Origin: an uncultured Eubacteriales bacterium
Lineage (GTDB): Bacteria > Bacillota > Clostridia > Christensenellales > Aristaeellaceae
Reading direction: 5' to 3'
Assembly (NCBI GenBank): GCA_900553265.1
Contig: USDD01000038.1
Coordinates: forward strand, 1-24,059
Length of the DNA: 24,059 nt
Positions 14,261-22,006 of the stretch are shown piece by piece. Under the pieces are notes generated by a model. It was not told the origin of the DNA. It did not search any database and worked only from the letters and a program-made list of their open reading frames with translations. The translations under genes were made by a program, and so were the position numbers. Each line of letters begins with the position of its first letter. The stretch's first letter is position 1.

Positions 14261-15940
14261 ATGAAAATTCTGTTTGCTGCGTCCGAATGCGTCCCGTTCG
14301 TCAAGACCGGCGGACTGGCCGACGTGGTCGGCGCACTGCCGAAGGAAATTCGGAAAAACGGTGAGGATGTGCGCGTCATTTTGCCTCTTTACAAGGCGAT
14401 CGGCGCACAGTGGCGCGAAAAGATGCAGCATGTGCTGTATTTCTACGTCAACCTCGGCTGGCGGCATCAGTACGTCGGCGTGCAGAAGCTGGAATACGAG
14501 GGCATCACCTTCTATTTCATCGACAACGAGCAGTATTTCGGCCGGGATTACATCTACGGCTTGGGCGGCGACGAGGGCGAGCGCTTTGCCTTCTTCTGCC
14601 GCGCGGTGCTGGAAGCGCTGCCGAAGATCGACTTCATTCCCGACGTGCTGCACTGCCACGACTGGCAGACGGGCATGATTCCCGTGCTGTTCCGCGCGCA
14701 GTATCAGCATCTGGAGATGTATCGCAGCATCCGCACCGTCTACACCATCCACAACCTTCAGTATCAGGGCATCTTCCCCATCGGCATGGTGGAGGATCTG
14801 CTCGCGCTGGGCGAATGGGCCTATACCTCCGACAACCTCGAGTTCTTCGGCATGTGCTCGTTCATGAAGGGCGGCATCGTGTTCTCCGACGAGATCACCA
14901 CCGTCAGCCCGACCTATTCCCACGAAATCCAGACGGCCTATTACGGCGAGCGGCTGGACGGCCTGCTCCGCTCCCGGGTGGAGCACCTGTCGGGCATCCT
15001 CAACGGCATCGACGTGGACGAATACAACCCGGCCACCGATCCGCAGATCGCCGTCCATTACGACGCGGACACCTTCGAGCAGAAGGCCGCCGACAAGCGC
15101 GCGCTTCAGGAAAAGCTCGGCCTGAATGTGGACGAATCCGCGCCGCTCATCGGCATGGTGGGCCGCCTGTCTGGCCAGAAGGGTCTCGATCTGGTGGAGC
15201 GCGTGCTCAACGAGATCATGAACACCGGCGCGCAGATGGTCGTGCTGGGCATGGGCGAAAACCGATATGTCGATCTGTTCAGCTGGGCGCAGTGGAAGTA
15301 CTCCGGCCGGTTCTCGGCGAATTTCCAGATGAACCACGCGCTGGCCCATCAGATCTATGCCGGCGCGGATCTGTTCCTGATGCCGTCCATGTTCGAGCCC
15401 TGCGGCCTTTCTCAGATGATCGCGCTGCGCTACGGCACGCTGCCCGTCGTCCGCGAGACCGGCGGCCTGCGCGACACAGTGCTTGCCTACAACGAATACA
15501 CCGGCGAGGGCAACGGCTTCACCTTCCTGAACTACAATGCCCACGACATGCTCCATGTCATCGAGCAGGCCGTCGCCATGTATCGCGACAAGCGCGACAC
15601 CTTCGATCATATCGCCCGCCGCGCCATGTGCGGACTGTACGGCTGGGATCAGTCGGCGCTGAAGTACATCGAGCTGTACCGCAAGCTGACCGGCGAAGCT
15701 GCAGAAAGGACTGTCGCGGAGACGACGCCCGAAGCGCCCGCCGCAGAGCCGACCGTCGATGCATCCATTCCCGAGCCGACCGCTGAAGCGTCCGCCACGC
15801 CGAAGAAGCGCGCGCCGCGCAGGAAAGCAGCCGACGGCGAAGCCGCTCCCGCCAAGCCCCGCGCTAAAAAGGCAACCGGCGAGACGGCCGCAAAGCCCCG
15901 CGCCCGCAAAAAGAAGGTTGAAGAACCCGTCGGCGAATAA
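14261..15940 (+). CDS. glgA: Glycogen synthase (ADP-glucose) with extra C-terminal basic tail
   Basis: The product has 559 residues. GlgA (GT5) transfers glucose from ADP-glucose to the growing alpha-1,4-glucan. The N-terminal KTGGLADV (15-22), the HDWQTG motif, and the C-terminal lobe motif MFEPCGLSQ with ETGGLRDTV are intact. The catalytic part ends near residue 476, the normal full length. An additional 83 residues follow: first Pro/Ala/Glu/Thr-rich (EPTVDAS, EPTAEAS), then very basic (AKPRAKK, AKPRARKK; 16 Lys/Arg in the last 46 residues). The tail is in frame with normal codon use, so it is not an obvious frameshift. ATG 14261 has AGGAGGG 8 nt upstream. glgB and glgP are not in the window. 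Confidence 0.96.
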   Translation: MKILFAASECVPFVKTGGLADVVGALPKEIRKNGEDVRVILPLYKAIGAQWREKMQHVLYFYVNLGWRHQYVGVQKLEYEGITFYFIDNEQYFGRDYIYGLGGDEGERFAFFCRAVLEALPKIDFIPDVLHCHDWQTGMIPVLFRAQYQHLEMYRSIRTVYTIHNLQYQGIFPIGMVEDLLALGEWAYTSDNLEFFGMCSFMKGGIVFSDEITTVSPTYSHEIQTAYYGERLDGLLRSRVEHLSGILNGIDVDEYNPATDPQIAVHYDADTFEQKAADKRALQEKLGLNVDESAPLIGMVGRLSGQKGLDLVERVLNEIMNTGAQMVVLGMGENRYVDLFSWAQWKYSGRFSANFQMNHALAHQIYAGADLFLMPSMFEPCGLSQMIALRYGTLPVVRETGGLRDTVLAYNEYTGEGNGFTFLNYNAHDMLHVIEQAVAMYRDKRDTFDHIARRAMCGLYGWDQSALKYIELYRKLTGEAAERTVAETTPEAPAAEPTVDASIPEPTAEASATPKKRAPRRKAADGEAAPAKPRAKKATGETAAKPRARKKKVEEPVGE

Positions 15941-15950
15941 TCTCCGAGAC

Positions 15951-15979
15951 GAAAAGACGTCCGTCATGGACGTCTTTTC
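15951..15979. terminator. Intrinsic terminator after glgA
   Basis: A perfect 12-bp stem, GAAAAGACGTCC (15951-15962) with GGACGTCTTTTC (15968-15979), has a 5-nt loop. The stem contains its own A and T tracts at the base, so it can act in both directions. It begins 10 bp after the glgA stop. Confidence 0.85.
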
Positions 15980-15981
15980 AA

Positions 15982-16010
15982 TTGTCTTTCGGGGCAAATC
16001 ATGGTATAAT
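15982..16010 (+). promoter_or_regulatory. Promoter for the MBL-comEC-holA operon
   Basis: TTGTCT (15982-15987), exactly 17 nt, then a perfect TATAAT (16005-16010). It starts just after the glgA terminator and has the same -35 as the DUF6062 promoter at 357-385. Confidence 0.75.
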
Positions 16011-16017
16011 GATTAGG

Positions 16018-16125
16018 CAAGCCGAAGGCTTGGCCGGGTCGGCGGAGCGCTGAAAGCGGTTCGCCGACAATCATGGTTAATGACTGGAAGATTTCAGAAT
16101 ATCTTCAAAGGCAGCTCATTCTGCC
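16018..16125 (+). ncRNA. Structured 5' leader upstream of the MBL gene (unidentified)
   Basis: Between the promoter and the ATG at 16183 lie about 170 nt without a convincing gene. Four hairpins can be drawn: 16018-16032 (CAAGCC/GGCTTG), 16038-16068 (GTCGGCG/CGCCGAC enclosing CGCT/AGCG), 16087-16106 (GAAGAT/ATCTTC) and 16110-16125 (GGCAG/CTGCC). None is followed by a U-run. I could not match it to a riboswitch class, T-box, 6S or SRP RNA from memory. It may be a regulatory leader, a small RNA, or simply a long untranslated region. Confidence 0.4.
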
Positions 16126-16182
16126 CTACGAGTGCAAACATCAATCTTCAAACCAATCGACACGGAAACGAGGAGAACTCTC

Positions 16183-16896
16183 ATGCGTCTTACGGTTCTT
16201 GGAAACAACGGCCCCTATCCCGCGCCGGGCGGCGCGTGCTCGGGTTATCTGCTGGAGAGCGACAGCGGCGAAACGAAAATTCTGCTGGACTGCGGCACGG
16301 GCGTGCTCAGCCGGCTGACGGATCGAATTTCGCTGGACGAGCTCAGCGCGGTGGTGCTCAGCCATCTGCATTACGACCACATGTCCGACATGCTGCCCAT
16401 GCACTACGCGCTGCAATTTAATCCCCGGCCGCGCCCGCTGCCGGTCTACGCTCCCGCGGAGCCGGGCAACGTGCGCATGCTGCTCAAGGGCGATTCCATC
16501 GACGTTTGGCCCATGCGCGAAACCACCGTCGGCGAGATGAAGCTGAGCTTCTGCCCGGTTCGCCATCCCGTGGAGACCTTCGCCGTCTGCGTAGAATGCG
16601 ACGGCGCGCGGCTGGTCTATACCGGCGACACCAACACGGACTTCGCGCTGGAGCTGTTCTGCGACAGCGCGGATCTGCTGCTGGCCGACGCGGGACTTCC
16701 GGCGAAAAAGCACACCGAGTCCTCGCCCCACCTCTCCGCCGCGCTCTGCGGCAAGCTGGCCCGGGATACGCACTCCCGCCGACTGCTGCTGACCCATCTG
16801 AACCCGAAGTTCGACGCTTCCGCGCTTCTTCGTGAGGCTCAGGAGGTCTTCCCCGCCGCCGAGCTCGCCGTCTGCGGCGAAAGCTGGTACATTTAA
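16183..16896 (+). CDS. MBL-fold metallo-hydrolase (RNase Z-like)
   Basis: The product has 237 residues. The metal-binding motif HLHYDH (H61, H63, D65, H66) is complete, with further ligands likely at the His of VRHPVE, the Asp of TGDTN and the His of LTHLNP. It is a stand-alone beta-lactamase-fold hydrolase of the RNase Z/phosphodiesterase type, cytoplasmic with no signal peptide; the substrate is unknown. It lacks the exosite insertion I would expect in a true tRNase Z. ATG 16183 follows AGGAG (16171-16175) by 7 nt, which rules out an upstream in-frame ATG at 16132. Its stop overlaps the comEC start (TAATG), so the two are probably translated together. Confidence 0.88.
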   Translation: MRLTVLGNNGPYPAPGGACSGYLLESDSGETKILLDCGTGVLSRLTDRISLDELSAVVLSHLHYDHMSDMLPMHYALQFNPRPRPLPVYAPAEPGNVRMLLKGDSIDVWPMRETTVGEMKLSFCPVRHPVETFAVCVECDGARLVYTGDTNTDFALELFCDSADLLLADAGLPAKKHTESSPHLSAALCGKLARDTHSRRLLLTHLNPKFDASALLREAQEVFPAAELAVCGESWYI

Positions 16897-19277
16897 TGCG
16901 CGCGCAGCCCGGATTTTTCCGCCGCCAATGGATCGCACGACCGCTGGCGGTCTTTTCGGGCTGCTTTCTTTTGGGCGTCTGGATCGACGACCGGCTCCGA
17001 CTGCCCCTTATATGGCTGGCGATTGCCTCTGCCGTCGTCCTCCTGCTGACCGTCTGCCTGCACCGCACGAAGCTCTGCTTTGTCCTTACAACGGTTCTCG
17101 CACTTCTGCTGGGCAGCGTGAGAATGCAGTGGGCGCTGACGCAATACGCGCCCGTAGAGGCGCAGTTCTCCGTCTCCTTCAGCGGGACGGTGGACTCCGA
17201 TCCCATGCTCAACGCGGAGACGGAGCGCATTGTCTGCACCCTGCGTCTGCATTCCGTGAACGGCGAATCCCGCTGCGAGCGCGTCCGGCTCTATCTGCGC
17301 AGCAAGGAGCTGCCGCTGGAGGGCGTAGAATACGGCTGCACGATTTCCGGAACCGGCCACATCTGGCCCGCGGACGCGGCGACCAATCCTCACGAATTCG
17401 ATTTCCGCAACTATCTTCTGAGCGACGGAATCGTCGGCATGGCCGCAGCCAAGCTGGAGGACGTGTCCATCGAGCCGGGTGCGATCGATTTCGAGGGTCG
17501 GCTGATTCAGCTGCGCCGCGCGGTCTCCGAGCGCATCGAGCGTCTCTTTCCCACGAGCGCGGCGCTGGCCCACGCGTTCATCCTCGGCGACCGCACGAAG
17601 CTCGCGTCGGACGTGAAGGAGAGCTTCCGCCAGACGGGCGTGACGCATCTGATCTGCATCTCGGGCATGCACGTCTCCGTGCTGGCGATGGCCGTTTCGT
17701 GGCTGCTGAGCAAATGGCACAGCCACAACCATGCAATCTTTCTGACCATCGCGCTGGTGCTCCTGTACGGCCTGCTTCCCGGTTTTTCGCCGACGCTCAT
17801 CCGCGCGACGGTGATGTTCGCCGTATTCAGCCTGGCCTCCGTCGCCGGTCGCCCCACGGATTCCGTCACGCGGCTGTGCGCGGCGCTGCTGGGCATGCTG
17901 GTTTTTAACCCGCTCTACCTCTACGACGGCGGCTTCGCCCTCTCCTTCTGGGCCTCGGCGGGCATTATTCTTCTTCAGCCGCCGCTGCGCAGGCTGCTGG
18001 GCGTGGACGCGCTGAAGGCGCGGCGGCTTTCCCCTTCTCGCCCGAAGCGCATTCTGCAAAAGCTCGCGCGCTATTTCGCCGAGCTGATCTGCACGACGCT
18101 CTCGGCTCAGCTCGCCACTCTTCCGCTGATTCTCAGCATGTTTGGCGCGCAGTCGCTGCTGTCTCTGCCCGTCAACCTCTTCGCCATTCCGCTGGCCATG
18201 CTGGCGTATCCCATCGCCATCGCCGGGCTTGCGCTGTCCTATCTCCTCTGGCCGCTGGGCGCGGGCGTCGCGTGGATTGCCGACCGGCTGTTCGCCCTGC
18301 TGACGGCGTTGATCTCCGCCTGCGCGTCGCTTCCCGTAAACGAGCTGCGCGCGCCGGCCTATCCCGTCTGGCTCTTCGCGCTGCACTGCGCCTTTCTCCT
18401 CGCCGGTTCGGAGCTTAGCCGCATTTCCATCCGCGTGCGCAAATGGACGGCCGCAGCGCTTACCGGGCTGCTGGGCGTGTCCATGCTCTGCGCCTATGTC
18501 GGTTCTCTCGGCTTCGAGGTCGTCTTTCTCGACGCCGATCAGGCCGATGCGGCGGTGGTTCGCGCCGCGGGCAAGGTCTGCCTGTTCGACGTGGGCGATC
18601 CCTACTCGCCCATCTCCGATTACGTCTCCGCGACCTGTCTGAAGGTGGACGCGGCCTTTCTCTCCCATCCCCATTACGACCACGCCGGCGGCCTGATCGA
18701 GCTCATGGAAGCCATGCCTCCAAGGACGATTTACGTACCCAAAGGATGGTTTGAGGCGGAAGCCGACGACGAAGTTCTCGAGGGCGTCGCCCTTGCTCAG
18801 TCGAAGAACATCCCCATCGTCGAGCTGTCCGCCGGAGATCGAATCGATCTGGGCGACGATCTGACCGTCGAGGTGCTTGCGCCCGATGGCGACGAAGCCA
18901 CCGTCAACGACCTCTCCCTCGTCCTTTGCCTCACACGCCGCGGACGGAGCGTGCTCTTCACCGGCGACGTGTCCATGGACGGCGAACCGGATTTCATTCC
19001 CGACGCGGACGTTCTGAAGGTCGCCCATCACGGCTCGAAGAAGTCCACCTCAGAGCGCTTTCTGGAAATGGCCGATCCCGAGATCGCCGTCGTTTCCGTC
19101 GGTGAAAACAATTACGGACATCCGTCCGAGGAAACTCTCGAGCGCCTTCGTGACGCGGGCGCAGCCGTCTATCGCACCGACCAGTGCGGCGCGATCACCA
19201 TTCATGTAGATCCCGGCGGCGAAATGTCCGTAAAAACCTATCTTCCGAGGAGGGCTTGGAAAAATGACGTGGAATGA
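16896..19277 (+). CDS. comEC: DNA internalisation competence protein ComEC/Rec2
   Basis: The product has 793 residues, a normal full length. The N-terminus has membrane segments then a soluble domain (about 70-190; SGTVDSDP). The central competence domain has many membrane helices and the signature LICISGMHVSVLA (about 250). The C-terminal MBL domain has SHPHYDHAGG and VAHHGSKKS. ComEC forms the inner-membrane channel that passes single-stranded DNA into the cell during transformation, and the MBL domain may degrade the other strand. It has no recognisable site of its own apart from coupling to the MBL gene. It overlaps holA by 14 bp. comEA and pilus genes are not in the window, so competence cannot be concluded. 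Confidence 0.95.
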   Translation: MRAQPGFFRRQWIARPLAVFSGCFLLGVWIDDRLRLPLIWLAIASAVVLLLTVCLHRTKLCFVLTTVLALLLGSVRMQWALTQYAPVEAQFSVSFSGTVDSDPMLNAETERIVCTLRLHSVNGESRCERVRLYLRSKELPLEGVEYGCTISGTGHIWPADAATNPHEFDFRNYLLSDGIVGMAAAKLEDVSIEPGAIDFEGRLIQLRRAVSERIERLFPTSAALAHAFILGDRTKLASDVKESFRQTGVTHLICISGMHVSVLAMAVSWLLSKWHSHNHAIFLTIALVLLYGLLPGFSPTLIRATVMFAVFSLASVAGRPTDSVTRLCAALLGMLVFNPLYLYDGGFALSFWASAGIILLQPPLRRLLGVDALKARRLSPSRPKRILQKLARYFAELICTTLSAQLATLPLILSMFGAQSLLSLPVNLFAIPLAMLAYPIAIAGLALSYLLWPLGAGVAWIADRLFALLTALISACASLPVNELRAPAYPVWLFALHCAFLLAGSELSRISIRVRKWTAAALTGLLGVSMLCAYVGSLGFEVVFLDADQADAAVVRAAGKVCLFDVGDPYSPISDYVSATCLKVDAAFLSHPHYDHAGGLIELMEAMPPRTIYVPKGWFEAEADDEVLEGVALAQSKNIPIVELSAGDRIDLGDDLTVEVLAPDGDEATVNDLSLVLCLTRRGRSVLFTGDVSMDGEPDFIPDADVLKVAHHGSKKSTSERFLEMADPEIAVVSVGENNYGHPSEETLERLRDAGAAVYRTDQCGAITIHVDPGGEMSVKTYLPRRAWKNDVE

Positions 19278-20298
19278 ATTTTTGCAGTCGCTCAAGAGCG
19301 GCGCGCTGGAGAGCGTCTATGTGTTCGCGGGCGCGGAGGAATGGCTCAAGCGCGAGGCGCTGAACACCCTGCGCGGAAAGCTGCTGCCGCCGGGGCTCGA
19401 GGCGCTGAACGACCTGACGCTGGAGGGCGTAACCGCGCGGCAGATCATCGACGCGGCGGAAACGCTGCCAATGATGTGCGAAAAGCGCATCGTCGTCGTG
19501 CGCGACTGGGCGCCGCTGATGCCCGGCAAATCCAAAAACGAGGAGTCTGAAACCGAACAGCTTCAGAGCTGGCTGGAAAATCCGCCCCAGAGCTGTGTGA
19601 CCGTGTTCTACATGCGCACGGAGCCGGACGGCCGCAAAAAGGCCACGGCGCTTTTGAAGAAAAAGGCGGCGTGGGTCAGCTTCGATCCCCTGAGCGACGC
19701 GGATCTGAAGCGCTGGTCGGCCAGGCAGCTCAGGCAATACGACAAGCAGATTTCGCCGCAGGCGCTCAACACGCTGGCCTTCATGGCCGGGCGCGACCTG
19801 AACCGCCTCTCCGGCGAGCTGAGCAAGCTGGCCGCCTATGTGGAAACGCGCCCGGAGATCACCGAGGACGACGTGCGAGAAATCGTTTCGCCGTCGCTTG
19901 AATACAATGTATTCGAGCTGCTGAACCGCCTGCTGGAGGGCAATCTGGGCGAAGCGGAGAAGATGGTGACCAATCTTCTGCAAAACGGCCAGAATCCCGT
20001 GGGCATTCTGGCCATGCTGACGCGCCAGCTGCGCCAGCTGACGCACATGCGCTATGCGCTGGACGCGGGCCAGCCGGTGCAGCGCGTACAGGAGCTGCTG
20101 AAGATGCACCCCTACGCAGCCAAGCAGACGGCGCGGCAGTGCAAAAGCCGTTCAGGCGACGCGCTGAAGGCGCTCTACGAGGCCTGCGTCGCCGCGGATT
20201 ACGACGTAAAAAGCGGTCGGCTGCGCGACAGCGCCGCATTGAGCGCCATTCTTTTGAAAATTGCCGAAGGCAAACTTGCAAGCCGACGGAACTCGTGA
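19264..20298 (+). CDS. holA: DNA polymerase III delta subunit (clamp loader)
   Basis: The product has 344 residues, the expected length. HolA is the clamp-loader subunit that opens the beta sliding clamp. Typical features are the N-terminal YVFAGAEEWLKREAL, the central MAGRDLNRLSGELSKLAAY, and the C-terminal VFELLNRLLEGN and LLAMLTRQLRQL-like helices (here ILAMLTRQLRQLTHMRYAL). ATG 19264 has a strong GAGGAGGG (19247-19254) 9 nt upstream, inside comEC. comEC followed by holA is a widespread Firmicutes arrangement; rpsT, which often comes next, is absent. The last codons hold the promoter of the following gene. Confidence 0.93.
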   Translation: MTWNEFLQSLKSGALESVYVFAGAEEWLKREALNTLRGKLLPPGLEALNDLTLEGVTARQIIDAAETLPMMCEKRIVVVRDWAPLMPGKSKNEESETEQLQSWLENPPQSCVTVFYMRTEPDGRKKATALLKKKAAWVSFDPLSDADLKRWSARQLRQYDKQISPQALNTLAFMAGRDLNRLSGELSKLAAYVETRPEITEDDVREIVSPSLEYNVFELLNRLLEGNLGEAEKMVTNLLQNGQNPVGILAMLTRQLRQLTHMRYALDAGQPVQRVQELLKMHPYAAKQTARQCKSRSGDALKALYEACVAADYDVKSGRLRDSAALSAILLKIAEGKLASRRNS

Positions 20299-20304
20299 TA
20301 TAAT
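20276..20304 (+). promoter_or_regulatory. Promoter for the small secreted protein
   Basis: TTGCAA (20276-20281) is 17 nt from a perfect TATAAT (20299-20304), which is preceded by TGA as an extended -10. It overlaps the 3' end of holA and ends 43 bp before the ATG at 20348. Confidence 0.7.
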
Positions 20305-20347
20305 ATTTCCGTCTAAGAAGCGAAGTCCAATTGGGGAGGGATCTTCC

Positions 20348-20827
20348 ATGAAGCGAAATATGACAATCGCACTGGTGCTGATGCTCCTTTGCGTGGCGAT
20401 CACCGCGCAGGCGGAGGTGCCGCAAATATCCGACGACCTGTTTTCCTGCGCAAAAAAGGCGGTCGTCTATCTGTCCTCCGGCGAATACGAGCGGCTGGTG
20501 ACGCTGCTGCCCTTCTCCGGCGACGCGCCCAGCGCGTCCGAGTGGCAGAACTTTGCCGAAGGCAATTTCAGCACGCTTGGCGGCGACGTTCAGACGGACT
20601 ACTCCGTCGCCTACTGGACGGGCTCCTGCTGGAAGCTGGCCGTGCCCGTCACCGTGCCGGACAGCGGCTCGGTGGAGGCGCTGGTGCTGACCAGCGACGA
20701 CGGCTCCTCCTTCTCCGGCTATCGCTATTCCACATGGTCGGACGTGCAGACCGGCTATGAAGCCTCTTCATACGTCAGCTGGAGCCGCGAATACGTCAGT
20801 GTTTCGCCCTACATCGACGGCGACTGA
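20348..20827 (+). CDS. Small secreted protein of unknown function
   Basis: The product has 159 residues. A classical signal peptide is clear: MKRN, then a hydrophobic core (TIALVLMLLCVAI), then TAQA with likely cleavage after A22. There is no lipobox, so the mature protein of about 137 residues should be released or wall-associated. It has two cysteines, C34 and C94, and is acidic and rich in Ser, Tyr and Trp (SVAYWTGSCWKLAVPV, YSTWSDVQTGYEAS). I recognise no domain. The ATG has an excellent GGGGAGGG (20333-20340) 7 nt upstream; an ATG at 20261 lies inside holA without a site and would bury the signal peptide. It has its own promoter and terminator, so it is probably expressed separately from holA. 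Confidence 0.8.
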   Translation: MKRNMTIALVLMLLCVAITAQAEVPQISDDLFSCAKKAVVYLSSGEYERLVTLLPFSGDAPSASEWQNFAEGNFSTLGGDVQTDYSVAYWTGSCWKLAVPVTVPDSGSVEALVLTSDDGSSFSGYRYSTWSDVQTGYEASSYVSWSREYVSVSPYIDGD

Positions 20828-20835
20828 AATATACA

Positions 20836-20883
20836 GAGACAAAAAACAGACCGACTTTTGATCGTCGGTCTGTTTTTTGTCTC
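20836..20883. terminator. Bidirectional intrinsic terminator with 20-bp perfect stem
   Basis: Arms 20836-20855 and 20864-20883 are perfectly complementary around an 8-nt loop. Each arm contains a run of six A or T, so the U-rich side of the stem ends transcripts from both directions. It lies between the convergent secreted-protein gene and the glycosyltransferase gene. Confidence 0.9.
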
Positions 20884-20887
20884 GGAC

Positions 20888-22006
20888 TCAGGCTTCCCGC
20901 CAATAGGGCTTGATGAGCTCGTTGAGCAGCGCGGCGGTGTCTGCGGCAGCGTCGCCCGGCGCATACCTGCGCTGTGCTTCCCGCATTTTGCGCAGCTCTT
21001 CGCCGCCGTTCGCCTGCAGCCGCGCCACCGCTTCGGGCAGTTTCTCCGGCTCCGGGCAGTAAACGGCGAGACCGTGGGCGCAGATCATGTCTGGATTGTG
21101 CAGCTCCTGCCCGGCCAGCTGGCCAAACAGGATCACCGGCTTGTTGAGCGCGACGGCTTCCATCACGCTGTTGGGACTGGCGCGCATAATCAGGATGTCC
21201 GAACTGCACATCACGTCCTGAATCCGCTCCACAAAGCCCATGGCGTTCATGCGGTCGTGATACTCCTTGATAAACGCCTTGCGCAGCTTCTTGCGGATGG
21301 ACTTGTTTCGGCCGCAGATGACGTTGATCTTCGCATTTGTGCCGTGCAGCAGCTGCTTGACCACGCCCTTCAGCGTGCCCGAGCCTTCGGAGCCGCTCAT
21401 GACGGTGATGACTGGCGGGTCGTTTTTCACCGCCGCAGTCTTCTCGGCCAAGCCCATGAACCGACTGCGCACCGGAAAGCCCACCTGGCGCACGCGCGCC
21501 GGATTCACGCCGTGATCCAGCGTGCAGCGATAGGACTCCTCCGACGGCGTGAGCACCATCGAGATTCGCGGATCGAACCAGTAGGGCGCGATGTCGATCA
21601 GATCCGCCTCGTGAGCAATCAGCGGAATGGACAGGCCCATCTCCTCCAGCAGGTCGAGAATGGAGCCGAGGAACACCGGATGTACCGACAGAATGCAGTC
21701 CGGGCGGAATTCATAGATCAGCGCCTGAAAGCGCGCGCGGATCATGTAATCCACTGCCTTCTGCACCGGCTCCTGCAGGCGCACGCCCGCCAGATAATTC
21801 CACTCCCAGGCCTTGCCGGGAAGTCGCGTGATGGGGCCGTAGGTCTTTTCCGCCAGCACCTTCTGGGTCTTGTTCATCAGATCAAAGCCGTCGATGACCT
21901 TGATTTCGATGTCGCCGTACTTGCGCAGGCGTTCGATGAGTGCATCGGAGATGCTTTTGTGGCCGTGACCGGTAAATTCAGCGGTCAGTATGAGTAATCT
22001 TCGCAT
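20888..22006 (-). CDS. Glycosyltransferase, MGDG synthase/UgtP-like (GT28 type)
   Basis: The product has 372 residues. The N-terminal LTAEFTGHGHKSISDAL (7-23) resembles the glycine/histidine loop of monogalactosyldiacylglycerol synthase and the processive diacylglycerol glucosyltransferase UgtP. The C-terminal half has a GT-B nucleotide-sugar site (VMSGSEGSG, then MRASPNSVMEAVALNKPVILFG). Such enzymes add sugars from UDP-sugars to diacylglycerol at the inner face of the membrane; the actual acceptor here is not known. There is no membrane segment, which fits a peripheral protein. The ATG at 22006 lies within the 3' end of the upstream fusion gene (29-bp overlap), with AGAGGA about 12 nt before it. 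MurG is excluded because the lipid II motifs and the dcw context are absent. Confidence 0.85.
   Translation of the reverse strand: MRRLLILTAEFTGHGHKSISDALIERLRKYGDIEIKVIDGFDLMNKTQKVLAEKTYGPITRLPGKAWEWNYLAGVRLQEPVQKAVDYMIRARFQALIYEFRPDCILSVHPVFLGSILDLLEEMGLSIPLIAHEADLIDIAPYWFDPRISMVLTPSEESYRCTLDHGVNPARVRQVGFPVRSRFMGLAEKTAAVKNDPPVITVMSGSEGSGTLKGVVKQLLHGTNAKINVICGRNKSIRKKLRKAFIKEYHDRMNAMGFVERIQDVMCSSDILIMRASPNSVMEAVALNKPVILFGQLAGQELHNPDMICAHGLAVYCPEPEKLPEAVARLQANGGEELRKMREAQRRYAPGDAAADTAALLNELIKPYWREA

Noticed and set aside
15731..15940. GlgA tail as frameshift artefact
   Set aside because: Codon use and composition are continuous, the frame ends in a stop 10 bp before a clean terminator, and no truncated alternative end is visible.
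14195..15997. Minus-strand open frame of 600 codons across glgA
   Set aside because: Antisense of glgA; it runs through the terminator and has no recognisable domain.
16073..16318. Possible leader peptide of 81 codons before and into the MBL gene
   Set aside because: No ribosome binding site before its ATG, and it runs out of frame through the MBL coding sequence.
16893..19031. Minus-strand open frame of 712 codons across comEC
   Set aside because: Antisense shadow with low-complexity, Arg/Gln-rich translation; comEC is clearly real on the plus strand.
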